Assembly (NCBI GenBank): GCA_035576005.1
Contig: DATLXH010000127.1
Span: 1-24,760 of the forward strand
Reading direction: 5' to 3'
DNA from: DATLXH01 sp035576005
Lineage (GTDB): Bacteria > Acidobacteriota > Thermoanaerobaculia > Gp7-AA8
DNA: 24,760 nucleotides
In this document: piece by piece, positions 1 through 7,631 of the stretch
Numbering within the stretch: the first letter of the stretch is position 1
Layout of the letters: every line of letters starts with the position of its first letter
Translations under genes and position numbers: made by a program
The notes under the pieces: model-generated
Told to the model about the DNA's origin: nothing
The model's input: only the letters and a program-made list of their open reading frames with translations
The model's database searches: none

Positions 1-1
1 G

Positions 2-346
2 CCCGCGGTGTCCTCTCAGGCCTTCGGACTGCAGAGGCGCGCTCGCGCATTGGGACTTGTCCACGAGCCAGGATTTCGGACCAACGTCGGCATCGTGAAT
101 CTCGATGGGGTGAGTCGCGAGTTCACGGTTCTTGTCAACGGGCAGCGGGCTTCGGAGCGACTGACCGTTTCCGTACCTCCATTCGCTTCGGTACAGACCG
201 CCGTTCCCGACCGAAATTACGGCGCACTCACGGTCACAGTGGTGAGCAATGGGGGAGCGTCCGGGTGGGTCGCCTATGCGGTCTCGGTGGACAACGCCAG
301 TGGGGACTCATGGGCTTCAATCGCCACACCTCTACCCGACAGATAG
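2..346 (+). CDS. C-terminal end of a secreted protein paralogous to the 759-3542 product (5' truncated by window)
   Basis: The frame is open from the first bases of the window and ends at TAG 344-346, so the gene starts upstream and only the last 114 residues are visible. They match the last 114 residues of the 759-3542 protein almost exactly. I count about a dozen nucleotide substitutions, no indels, and three amino-acid changes (Phe/Ser, Thr/Ser, Asn/Ser). The segment is beta-rich, with alternating hydrophobic and polar residues and a Gly/Ser/Ala-rich end. It looks like an Ig-like or adhesin-type C-terminal domain, but I cannot name the family. A GTG at position 8 is in frame but is not a real start, because the paralogue continues straight through the equivalent Val. 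The missing part may also be an Asp-box propeller; this is inferred only from the shared C-terminus. Confidence 0.85.
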   Translation, partial: PAVSSQAFGLQRRARALGLVHEPGFRTNVGIVNLDGVSREFTVLVNGQRASERLTVSVPPFASVQTAVPDRNYGALTVTVVSNGGASGWVAYAVSVDNASGDSWASIATPLPDR

Positions 347-359
347 CGTCCTCTCACGA

Positions 360-390
360 TCAGCAGCCACAGGAAAACTGTGGCTGCTGA
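360..390 (+). terminator. Hairpin after the truncated gene, probable transcription terminator without a U-tract
   Basis: A perfect 13-bp stem (360-372 with 378-390) closes a GAAAA loop 14 nt after the stop codon. The position suits a terminator, but no T-run follows, so it could instead protect the mRNA 3' end or act with Rho. The same hairpin, with changes, follows the paralogous gene at 3554-3589. Confidence 0.55.
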
Positions 391-758
391 GTCTGCGTGG
401 CGCTCATTCCGGCTTTTCACATACCGGACTGATCGCCAGAATCCATGTCTAACGGTCCGCGAAACCGTTGAGTTGTGGCTCGAAGTGCGTCAAGAGTGGT
501 TCGGGCGGGTGTCTTCACGAAGCAAACCGCGCCAACCTCCCCTCTTCGCGCGATCGGGACCGATGGCTGTGCGAATGCCGCCGCAGGTCGATTCTTAGAA
601 AAACCCTAGAACTCCGGGCTCCGCTTTAAGAACTCGGATCGATGAGAAGGCTATCTTGACGGTGGTGGTGATCGACCACTGGTGAAGACTCGAATGCGCA
701 TCAACGAATTGCCATTTTCATCAGCCTTCAGCCCGCACGTCGTTTAAGGAGCCCAGCG
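391..758. other. Intergenic region upstream of the Asp-box protein gene
   Basis: I see no credible gene here; the short open frames lack ribosome binding sites and recognisable protein character. The stretch probably holds the promoter of the gene starting at 759. A TTGAC at 656-660 resembles a -35 element but has no good -10 partner. A small dyad, GTGGT-GATCG-ACCAC, lies around 664-678. Neither is strong enough to call. Confidence 0.5.
746..751 (+). promoter_or_regulatory. Shine-Dalgarno sequence AAGGAG for the 759 start
   Basis: AAGGAG ends 7 nt before ATG 759. It is the best ribosome binding site in the window and fixes the start, which also yields a proper signal peptide. Confidence 0.85.
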
Positions 759-3542
759 ATGTCCCTCTTCAGAAAGGCAGGAAACCGCTTCAAGTACGGA
801 TCGATGGCGTCGGCAGCTTTGCTGAGCGGAGTGATGATGTTCTCAACGCTCGCCTCAGCACAGACAGGTGCCGCTGCGGCCTTTTTGTCGCCCACAGGAT
901 TGAATCGCTGGACGACCAGTGGACCCGAAGGCGGCTCGGTAACCTCGCTCGTCACCGACCCGGTCGACAATCTGGTGTATGCGGGAACGTCGGGCGGGGT
1001 ATTCCTCAGAACCAGCGCCGGATGGACAGCGGTCAGTGACGGCCTGCCGGATGTGGCCATCACGGCGCTGGCCGTTGTTCCCTCCGCGCCCTCGTCCCTG
1101 TATGCCGGCACCTCCAGAGGCCGGGTGTTCAGGAGCACGAATCGCGGTCAGAGTTGGACCGAGATCCAGAAACCAGTCAGTGGCTCCGTCCGCTCCTTCG
1201 CCGTAGACATCACCCGGCAGAGAATCTATGTCGCTACCACCAGTGGCGTCTTCGTGAGCCAGGAGGAAGGTCAGCCGTGGCGGAACGTGCCGGAGCTCGT
1301 AGGGGATGCGCTGAGTATTGCTGTCTCACCGAACGGAGTCGTGTACGCGCTGATGTTCGACCGCGGGAAAGGGCGAAGCCTCTCGGTCAGCACCGATGGT
1401 GGTGCGAGCTGGAGCTCAGCTACCCTCCCCACCCAATCCGTGGGAGCGCTGACGGGGAACCCGCTGAATTCCACGATCTATATCGTCGGGGACCGACCCA
1501 TCGTCTACGCCAGTGACGACAACGGTAAGACGTGGAGAGCACTGCCAGTCCTAGGCGTTATCCTGGTGCCAGGCCAGGCCCCTATCCTGACGCTCCTCTC
1601 GGATGGATCACGTCTTTTCGCAGGTACCAGCGACGGGCTGTATGTGCTGGAGTCGGGGGCTTCGTCGTGGCAACGGGTCGGCACGCTCACCGCATCAGTC
1701 CGCGCGGTGACGATCACCTCGCAACGTCCCCAGGTAATTTACGCCGGGTCAATTTTGACTTTCCGCTCTTTTACAAACGGAGTCTTCCAGAAAACCGATG
1801 ATGCTGCTTCAGATTGGAAGCAGGACAATCTGGGCCTGACTGCCGTCCCGGTAATTGATCTCGCCGTCACGGGAGACCTCGAGGCCCATGCCGCAACGTC
1901 TGCAGGATTTTTCCAAACCAAGCAAGGCGGGCTCAGCTGGCAGAAGTCCGCTCAGGTCGTAGAGCCCGTAACGAGCATCGCGGCGAATCGCCAGTCCGTT
2001 TATCTGGCTGACGAGAAGGGAATCGAGAGAAGTGGGGACGGCGGTCAGACCTGGGAGATTGTCACGCCCCGTAAAGCGACTCACCTGGCGGTATCGAAAG
2101 GATCGCCGGAAACGGTGTACGCCAACCTCAGCTACGTACTGTCCAAGAGTTCGGACGGAGGGAGGAGCTGGAAGCCCGCGGAGGTCGGTCTTCCAAGGGA
2201 TTTTTACTACGGCCCGCCCGGCTATGTTTACACCCGGGTGCTCGAAACAGATGGCGAGGCACCGGCCGTAGCCTACGTCGCCACTCCAGATGGGTTGTTC
2301 GTAACGAATGATGCGGGCGAGTCATGGCAGAGTCTCCTCACTCAGACGTATGCCGAAGACATCAGAGCGGTGGCGGCTCGCGGCCTCATCATCCACACCG
2401 CCCTTACCCCGTACTCCTCAAGCCAATTTGGGGAGAGACCGCGCGGAATCATCACAAGCCTCGATGGCGGGAAGAGCTGGTCTGACCCTCGGCTGAGAGA
2501 CGAGAGTGTGCAAACAATCGCCATCGATCCGGTCACCCCGTCGCGCAGCTACGCAGGTACCGAGAGTGGACGCGTCTACCGGAGCGAGGACTTCGGCAAG
2601 GAATGGATTCTTTTCAGCGAGGGTTTGCGGCTCGCTTCGGTTCGGCGGCTTGAAATCAGTGACTCCGGCAAGCGGATTTACGCCGCCACCGACGGAGGGG
2701 TGTTCGTCTATGAAATCGGTTCCACTCTGCTGTTCCAGCGTCTCCCTGACGATTCAGCCAGGCTGCCGCGCCTCCTGCGTCAGCTCTCCACGGCGGGCCG
2801 GAACCTGGCCTGTACGAGCTGTCTGGGTCCTGGTTTCGTCCTGCCTGCGGTCGGCACAGTCCAGGGCTCCGGCGGAGCGGTCTTCAAAACGGATGTGACA
2901 TTGACGAACTCACGTGCCACCGAACAGGGAGTGACCCTGATGTGGTTGCCTCGGGGCAACCCCAGCGGCTCAGCAGTTCAGACCTTTCGTATCACGCTGC
3001 CACCATCCTCTGAAGACGGTGGAGGAAGCCTCACCCTCTCCGATATTGCCTCCGAGCTCGGTCTCCAGGGCTTCGGATCATTGGTCGTGGTCGCAACGAC
3101 CGAGACAGGTGAGCTCGACAACGCGGCGTACATCGACGGATTTGCCCGGGTGCGCTCCCCGTCCCTGTGCGGTCCCGGCTCTGTGTCCCAGTCGCTGCCC
3201 GCGGTATCCTCTCAGGCCTTCGGACTGCAGAGGCGCGCTCGCGCATTGGGACTTGTCCACGAGCCAGGATCCCGGACCAACGTCGGCATCGTGAATCTCG
3301 ATGGCGTCAGTCGTGAGTTCACGGTTCTCGTCAACGGGCAGCGGGCTTCGGAGCGCCTGAGCGTTTCCGTACCTCCATTCGCTTCGGTGCAGACCGCGGT
3401 TCCCGACCGAAATTACGGCGCACTCACGGTCACAGTGGTGAGCAGTGGGGGAGCGTCCGGGTGGGTCGCCTATGCGGTCTCGGTGGACAACGCCAGTGGG
3501 GACTCATGGGCTTCAATCGCCACACCTCTACCCGACAGATAG
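759..3542 (+). CDS. Secreted Asp-box (BNR / Vps10-like) beta-propeller protein, 927 aa
   Basis: Residues 1-34 form a signal peptide: basic start, hydrophobic core, cleavage likely after LASA. Residues 50-650 contain about eleven Asp-box-like motifs (pattern S-x-D-x-G-x-x-W). Clear ones are STDGGASW at 211, SDDNGKTW at 252, SGDGGQTW at 425, SSDGGRSW at 464, TNDAGESW at 516 and SLDGGKSW at 567. Spacing of roughly 40-60 residues fits one or two beta-propellers of the sialidase/Vps10/Ycf48-like fold. I see no sialidase arginine triad, so a binding or scaffold role is likelier than hydrolysis. Residues 680-927 form a separate beta-rich C-terminal region with a CxxC (CTSC) near 685; its last part is shared with the truncated gene at the window start. 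Outer-membrane or extracellular location is inferred. The gene looks intact and has a strong ribosome binding site. Confidence 0.9.
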   Translation: MSLFRKAGNRFKYGSMASAALLSGVMMFSTLASAQTGAAAAFLSPTGLNRWTTSGPEGGSVTSLVTDPVDNLVYAGTSGGVFLRTSAGWTAVSDGLPDVAITALAVVPSAPSSLYAGTSRGRVFRSTNRGQSWTEIQKPVSGSVRSFAVDITRQRIYVATTSGVFVSQEEGQPWRNVPELVGDALSIAVSPNGVVYALMFDRGKGRSLSVSTDGGASWSSATLPTQSVGALTGNPLNSTIYIVGDRPIVYASDDNGKTWRALPVLGVILVPGQAPILTLLSDGSRLFAGTSDGLYVLESGASSWQRVGTLTASVRAVTITSQRPQVIYAGSILTFRSFTNGVFQKTDDAASDWKQDNLGLTAVPVIDLAVTGDLEAHAATSAGFFQTKQGGLSWQKSAQVVEPVTSIAANRQSVYLADEKGIERSGDGGQTWEIVTPRKATHLAVSKGSPETVYANLSYVLSKSSDGGRSWKPAEVGLPRDFYYGPPGYVYTRVLETDGEAPAVAYVATPDGLFVTNDAGESWQSLLTQTYAEDIRAVAARGLIIHTALTPYSSSQFGERPRGIITSLDGGKSWSDPRLRDESVQTIAIDPVTPSRSYAGTESGRVYRSEDFGKEWILFSEGLRLASVRRLEISDSGKRIYAATDGGVFVYEIGSTLLFQRLPDDSARLPRLLRQLSTAGRNLACTSCLGPGFVLPAVGTVQGSGGAVFKTDVTLTNSRATEQGVTLMWLPRGNPSGSAVQTFRITLPPSSEDGGGSLTLSDIASELGLQGFGSLVVVATTETGELDNAAYIDGFARVRSPSLCGPGSVSQSLPAVSSQAFGLQRRARALGLVHEPGSRTNVGIVNLDGVSREFTVLVNGQRASERLSVSVPPFASVQTAVPDRNYGALTVTVVSSGGASGWVAYAVSVDNASGDSWASIATPLPDR

Positions 3543-3589
3543 CGTCCTCTCACGACTCAGCAGCCACGCGAAACCGTGGCTGCTGAGTC
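3197..3589 (+). repeat. Direct repeat, copy 2 (gene 3' end plus downstream hairpin)
   Basis: Second copy of the repeat seen at 1-390. It covers the last 114 codons of the Asp-box protein, the stop codon and the hairpin. The differences are scattered substitutions, about half of them silent. Confidence 0.9.
3554..3589 (+). terminator. Hairpin after the Asp-box protein gene, probable transcription terminator
   Basis: A perfect 15-bp stem (3554-3568 with 3575-3589) has a 6-nt CGAAAC loop and begins 11 nt after the stop codon. No T-tract follows. Compared with the copy at 360-390, the fifth pair of the CCAC-side stem changes from A-T to G-C on both strands, so pairing is kept. Confidence 0.6.
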
Positions 3590-3616
3590 CGCTCAGGATC
3601 TGAGCCTAGCGTTACT

Positions 3617-3620
3617 GGAG
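3617..3620 (+). promoter_or_regulatory. Shine-Dalgarno GGAG for the 3626 start
   Basis: GGAG lies 5 nt before ATG 3626. It is the main argument that the short frame at 3626 is translated. Confidence 0.5.
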
Positions 3621-3625
3621 ACACG

Positions 3626-3874
3626 ATGAAAATATTCAGAATTGCCATGGTAATGACAATCGGAATTCTTTACATCTTTTACAGTCTCGCCCACCCCGAA
3701 CATCTCTGGATGGCCAGACTGATCGTTCTGGCCGCACTGATCGGGACATGGTGGCTGACCCGCCTGATCTGGGGTAAAGAAGCAGCATCGACGAGTCCAC
3801 TCTCCGCGGATGCCGTGCCGAGCATGAACTTGTCCGCACCTGTCAGGGACAGTGACCCTCGGCACGACAGTTAG
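3626..3874 (+). CDS. Small membrane protein, two predicted transmembrane helices, 82 aa, unknown function
   Basis: Residues about 5-22 and 29-47 are hydrophobic and long enough to cross the membrane, separated by a short polar turn (HPEH). A basic residue cluster (TRLIWGK) and a polar, disordered-looking tail of about 33 residues follow. I recognise no family. The start has a GGAG at good spacing. The gene lies 36 nt after the hairpin of the preceding gene and 52 nt before the lipoprotein gene at 3927, so it could lead a short transcript with that enzyme. It might be a small accessory membrane subunit, but nothing in the sequence shows a partner. The hydrophobic pattern makes it more credible than the overlapping antisense frames. 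Confidence 0.6.
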   Translation: MKIFRIAMVMTIGILYIFYSLAHPEHLWMARLIVLAALIGTWWLTRLIWGKEAASTSPLSADAVPSMNLSAPVRDSDPRHDS

Positions 3875-3877
3875 CGT

Positions 3878-3907
3878 CCAGCCAGATCGGCAACCACTGG
3901 TGGCTGG
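3878..3907 (+). other. Imperfect hairpin between small membrane protein and sulfatase-like gene
   Basis: CCAGCCA at 3878-3884 pairs with TGGCTGG at 3901-3907 across a 16-nt loop. It lies just after the stop at 3874 and 20 nt before ATG 3927. A weak terminator, attenuator or mRNA-leader structure is possible; chance is not excluded. Confidence 0.25.
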
Positions 3908-3926
3908 CAACGCGCATACTCTGACC

Positions 3927-6110
3927 ATGTCTTTATCAAGTCGCTTGCTTGCCATTCTGACGCTCGCGGTACTCTCGGCCAGCGCCTGCAATCAAGGTAA
4001 GCGAGTGGCAGCGTGGAAAGACACTCCGGTCATCATCATCTCCATTGACACGCTGCGCTCCGATCATCTTCCGGCGTACGGTTACAAAGGAGTGGCCACT
4101 CCAGCCATTGACGCGCTGCGAAATGATTCGGTCCTTTTCGAGCATGCCTACTCGAACATCCCTCTGACGCTGCCGTCACACGCGGCACTCTTCACGGGGC
4201 GGCTGCCGGCCGACACCGCTGTCCGGGACAATGTCGGCTTCCGGCTGAGTGCTGAAACGCCCACCATTGCAGAGGAACTGAAGAAAAACGGGTATGAAAC
4301 CGGAGGCGCTGTCTCTTCCTTCGTGCTGCGCCGACAGACAGGAATCGCCAGGGGATTCGATTTTTACGACGATGGAATCGCGTTGCCTGAAGCGCAGGAG
4401 AACATGGGTCTCATTCAGCGTGAAGGCCAAAAAACGGTGGCTGCGGCCACGCGATGGATTGGCGAGCGGGCGGGCAACCGGTTCTTCTTTTTTCTTCACC
4501 TTTATGAGCCGCACGCCCCTTACACCCCTCCGCCGGAGTTCCGCAGTGGTGCCGCTACCGATTACGACGGCGAGATCGCCTACGTCGACGATATTCTGGG
4601 AGGATTTCTCCGGTTTCTCAAAGAGCGTGACCTCTACGACAAGGCACTCATCATATTCACGTCCGATCATGGAGAGGGACTCGGCGATCACGGGGAGGAA
4701 GAGCACGGAATCTTTCTCTACCGCGAAGCGATCCAGATTCCTCTGCTCATCAAACTGCCAGGCCGAGCGCGTGCCGGGGAATCGGTGGCCGAGCCGGTGC
4801 AGCTGATTGACCTCTTTCCTACGATCGCGGATCTGACAAAGACGGCCACAAAGCCCGTCGATCCCAGTTCCAGATCGCTGGCCGGAAATACTCTCGGCGC
4901 GAAACGGAAGATTTTCAGCGAGACCTACTATCCCCGCCTGCACTTCGGATGGAGTGAGCTGCATTCGCTCATCGACGAGCAGTATCACCTGATCGACGCT
5001 CCACGCGCCGAGCTCTACGATGTAGTGTCCGATACGCGCGAGCGAAAGAATATTGCCGCCGAGCAGCGGCGCGTATACGCAGGGATGAAACGACTCGTAG
5101 AGCCGCTCGTGAAGCAGGCCAGTGCCCCCACGCGCATTGATCCCGAAGAAGCGGACAAACTCGCGGCACTCGGCTACATAGGATCTGCGGTCACCTCACC
5201 GGACGATGTGCTTCCTGATCCGAAAGACCAGATCGCAGTCCTCGGTGACATCAAAGCGTGTTTTGCACTCTTCCATGCGGCAAAATATGAAGAAGCGCTG
5301 GCTGCATCCAAATCGCTTCTGAAACGAAGTCCACGGATCCTCGACCTATGGCACATCAGCGCTCGCGCGTTGACGAAACTGGGACGGGAAGAGGAAGCGA
5401 TGGCTGTGGCGAAGGAGGGTCTTCGACTGGCGCCCGGTACGACGTACTTTCAGCTCATGATCGCGAATCTCGCGCTGGAGCTGAGGTTGTTAGACGAAGC
5501 CGTCGAGTACGCCACCATGGCGCTCGAAGAAGATCCTGGACGGGGGCACGAGGTGCTGGCCCGGGTGAGGCTCGAAAAAAACGATATCGACGGAGCCGTG
5601 CGTGAAGCAAATCTCGCACTGAAAGAGCAAAGCGACGGCGTCGGACCTCTGCTGATCCTCAGTAGAGCCGCCTCCCGGAGGGGTGATCCTGCCACCGCAC
5701 TTGGTTATGCCGACAAGGCCCAGGCACTTCTGCTCGAGAAAAACGCCCCGGTCACCGTTAGCGTCCACTATCAGCGCGGCGACGCCCTGGCGAGGCTCGG
5801 ACGATTTGACGAAGCCGAAAGAGCGTTTCTCGAAGAGATTCGCCTTTTCCCCGACGAGCCCCAGTCGTACGTCAGTCTCATCCTCGCCTACATTTCTCAG
5901 GGACGGACAAAGGATGCGACCAGACTGGTCTTCGACTTGACGCGCCAGTCTCCAACGCCACGATCGTACGTTGCAATGGTGCAGACACTGCGAACCATCG
6001 GAGACGAAAAGGGTGCTCGTTACTGGATGGACAAAGCCTTGCTGCAGTTTCCAGATGACCCGCGAATACGAGAGCTCAACTCAGGTGAAGGTACGTCGGC
6101 GGCGCGGTAG
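3927..6110 (+). CDS. Exported sulfatase-like (alkaline phosphatase superfamily) enzyme with C-terminal TPRs, 727 aa
   Basis: I chose ATG 3927 because it gives a clean export signal ending at Cys21 (SASAC, a weak lipobox). A GTG at 3852 in the same frame would add 25 residues without signal character and overlap the previous gene. Residues about 31-400 are a sulfatase-fold domain: metal-binding Asp41 in ISIDTLRSDH, nucleophile region TLPSHAALFTG at 81-91, EPHAPY near 194, and SDHGEGLGDHG from 246. The nucleophile position is Thr81, where sulfatases carry the Cys or Ser that becomes formylglycine. Thr is used by phosphotransferases and phosphodiesterases of the same superfamily (EptA, LtaS), so phospho-group chemistry is likelier than sulfate hydrolysis (inference). 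Residues about 440-727 carry seven or eight TPR helix pairs for protein contacts. No clear Shine-Dalgarno is visible; a CATACT 7 nt before the ATG could be a -10 of a nearly leaderless transcript. Confidence 0.88.
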   Translation: MSLSSRLLAILTLAVLSASACNQGKRVAAWKDTPVIIISIDTLRSDHLPAYGYKGVATPAIDALRNDSVLFEHAYSNIPLTLPSHAALFTGRLPADTAVRDNVGFRLSAETPTIAEELKKNGYETGGAVSSFVLRRQTGIARGFDFYDDGIALPEAQENMGLIQREGQKTVAAATRWIGERAGNRFFFFLHLYEPHAPYTPPPEFRSGAATDYDGEIAYVDDILGGFLRFLKERDLYDKALIIFTSDHGEGLGDHGEEEHGIFLYREAIQIPLLIKLPGRARAGESVAEPVQLIDLFPTIADLTKTATKPVDPSSRSLAGNTLGAKRKIFSETYYPRLHFGWSELHSLIDEQYHLIDAPRAELYDVVSDTRERKNIAAEQRRVYAGMKRLVEPLVKQASAPTRIDPEEADKLAALGYIGSAVTSPDDVLPDPKDQIAVLGDIKACFALFHAAKYEEALAASKSLLKRSPRILDLWHISARALTKLGREEEAMAVAKEGLRLAPGTTYFQLMIANLALELRLLDEAVEYATMALEEDPGRGHEVLARVRLEKNDIDGAVREANLALKEQSDGVGPLLILSRAASRRGDPATALGYADKAQALLLEKNAPVTVSVHYQRGDALARLGRFDEAERAFLEEIRLFPDEPQSYVSLILAYISQGRTKDATRLVFDLTRQSPTPRSYVAMVQTLRTIGDEKGARYWMDKALLQFPDDPRIRELNSGEGTSAAR

Positions 6111-6119
6111 TCCGCGCCG
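6100..6119 (+). terminator. GC hairpin with the stop codon in its loop
   Basis: CGGCGCGG (6100-6107) pairs perfectly with CCGCGCCG (6112-6119). The loop is TAGT, so the TAG stop of the sulfatase-like gene is the loop itself. No T-tract follows. It may be an intrinsic terminator variant or an mRNA 3'-end stabiliser, and it separates this gene from the kinase 51 nt downstream. Confidence 0.4.
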
Positions 6120-6144
6120 ACCTCGAGAGCCACCGCGATGGTGC

Positions 6145-6150
6145 GATAAT
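6145..6150 (+). promoter_or_regulatory. Possible -10 element for a leaderless kinase transcript
   Basis: GATAAT lies 11 nt before ATG 6162, and there is no Shine-Dalgarno in between. Transcription from it would start within a few bases of the ATG. No -35 match is present at the expected distance, so this stays tentative. Confidence 0.25.
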
Positions 6151-6161
6151 CGCGGCAATCG

Positions 6162-7631
6162 ATGTCACTCCAGTCCGGCAGCCGCCTCGGGCCCTACGAA
6201 ATCGTCTCGCCCATCGGCGCAGGTGGGATGGGTGAGGTCTGGCGTGCCCGCGACACTCGGCTCGAACGCGATGTGGCCGTCAAGGTTCTTCCCGCCGCGA
6301 TGGCTACCGATCCCCAATTCCGGGCCCGCTTCGAGCGGGAAGCCAAGACCATCTCGCAACTGAATCATCCGAACATCTGCCAGGTCTACGACGTGGGGCA
6401 GTCGGGAGATGGAGAATCGGCGGTGTCGTATCTGGTCATGGAATTACTCGACGGCGAGTCGCTGGCCGAGCGGATTGCACGGGGCGCGCTGCCAGTTCCG
6501 GATGTCATTCGCTTAGGTGCACAGATAGGGGATGCACTCGCGGCGGCACATCGCTCCGGAATCATTCATCGCGACCTCAAGCCAGCCAACGTGATGCTGA
6601 CCCGATCGGGGGCAAAGCTGCTCGATTTCGGGCTGGCCAAACTTGCACAGCCGCTCTCGTCCCATCCAAACGATTCCCTGGCTGCGACCGCAGTGATGAC
6701 TCCGTTGACTGCCCAGGGAACGATCGTTGGAACTCTTCCCTACATGTCGCCCGAACAGCTTCACGGCCAGTCGCTCGATCACCGGACTGACATTTTTTCC
6801 CTCGGCGTGATTCTCTACGAGATGACCACGGGACGCCGTCCCTTTCAGGGAAGCTCGTCACTGGAACTTTTCACGGCCATCCTTTCGAGCGAACCGGCAC
6901 CGCTGCAACTGGTTGTGCCGTCTGCCCCTCCTGCTCTGGGACAGATCATTGCCACGAGTCTCGAGAAAGACCAGGAGCGCCGATGGCAGACCGCCCATGA
7001 CGTGGCACGCCAGCTTCGCTGGATCAGCGAATCCTCGCCGTCAGTCGAGAGAGTCGCTGTCTCTTCTCGCCAGAGATTTCCCTTCGTTGCCGCGCTGGTG
7101 CTCGCTGCGGGCATCGCTGGCCTGCTGACATTCGCATTCATGCGATATTTCCTGCACTCGACGGAAAAATCCGCAACGCTTCGCGTGCACCTCGCCCCTC
7201 CTGCCGGCATGCTCATTCCGCAACTGGTTGACTCGAGTACGTTCGCGATCTCCCCTGACGGCCGCACACTCTGTTTCATAGGAGTGACCAAGGAGCCCGC
7301 ACATCTTTTTCTACGCCGCCTCGACTCGACCGAGGTGAGGAAACTTGAAGGCTCGAGCGGTGCAGGGAGCCCGTTCTGGTCTTCCGATGGTGAGTGGATC
7401 GGGTTCAGTGCGCGAGGCAAGTTGTGGAAAACCAGAATTTCAGGTGGCGCTCCCGAAGCAATCTGTGCGCTCGAAGCGGGCTCCGTAAGTGCTGCGTCCT
7501 GGACCGGGACGACGATCCTCTTTGCGAAAGGCGCTGTCGCTCCGAGCGGGATCTTTCGCGTCGTCACAGGGAGGCGTGCCGGTCAAGGCGACCAGTCTGC
7601 AGAAAGGCGAATGGAGGCACGGCTGGCCTGA
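6162..7631 (+). CDS. PknB-type Ser/Thr protein kinase with TM helix and start of PD40 propeller (N-terminal part of a frameshifted gene)
   Basis: The kinase domain spans residues about 10-285 and has all key motifs: glycine loop GAGGMG at 19-24, Lys41 in VAVK, HRDLKPAN from 136, DFG at 155-157 and SPE at 196-198. It should be catalytically competent. A single transmembrane helix follows at about 306-330, then an extracytoplasmic region with PD40/TolB-like strands (ISPDGRTL, WSSDGEWIGF). The MS-x-x-x-G-x-x-LGPYEI beginning is typical of this family and fixes the start. From about 7563 the reading becomes unlike the family and stops at 7629-7631. The missing propeller continues in another frame (7561-8814). 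The architecture fits a membrane sensor kinase, with the propeller outside and kinase inside. Typical intact relatives have about 880-900 residues (from memory). This gene follows the sulfatase-like gene by 51 nt. Confidence 0.9.
   Translation: MSLQSGSRLGPYEIVSPIGAGGMGEVWRARDTRLERDVAVKVLPAAMATDPQFRARFEREAKTISQLNHPNICQVYDVGQSGDGESAVSYLVMELLDGESLAERIARGALPVPDVIRLGAQIGDALAAAHRSGIIHRDLKPANVMLTRSGAKLLDFGLAKLAQPLSSHPNDSLAATAVMTPLTAQGTIVGTLPYMSPEQLHGQSLDHRTDIFSLGVILYEMTTGRRPFQGSSSLELFTAILSSEPAPLQLVVPSAPPALGQIIATSLEKDQERRWQTAHDVARQLRWISESSPSVERVAVSSRQRFPFVAALVLAAGIAGLLTFAFMRYFLHSTEKSATLRVHLAPPAGMLIPQLVDSSTFAISPDGRTLCFIGVTKEPAHLFLRRLDSTEVRKLEGSSGAGSPFWSSDGEWIGFSARGKLWKTRISGGAPEAICALEAGSVSAASWTGTTILFAKGAVAPSGIFRVVTGRRAGQGDQSAERRMEARLA

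Larger units (their letters stand above)
1..390 (+). repeat. Direct repeat, copy 1 (gene 3' end plus downstream hairpin)
   Basis: Bases 1-346 align to 3197-3542 with a constant offset of 3196 and no indels. Similarity continues past the stop codon through the hairpin at 360-390, against 3554-3589 in copy 2. It fades soon after the hairpin. Copy 1 begins before the window. Confidence 0.9.

Noticed and set aside
3852..3926. GTG 3852 as start of the sulfatase-like gene
   Set aside because: It would overlap the preceding gene and bury the export signal that begins at ATG 3927.
4176..4988. 270-codon minus-strand frame inside the sulfatase-like gene
   Set aside because: The + strand frame carries clear catalytic motifs; the antisense frame has none.
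7489..7575. GTG 7489 as a true start of a separate propeller gene
   Set aside because: The peptide from 7489 to about 7560 is unlike the family, while the kinase frame over the same bases reads as normal propeller sequence.
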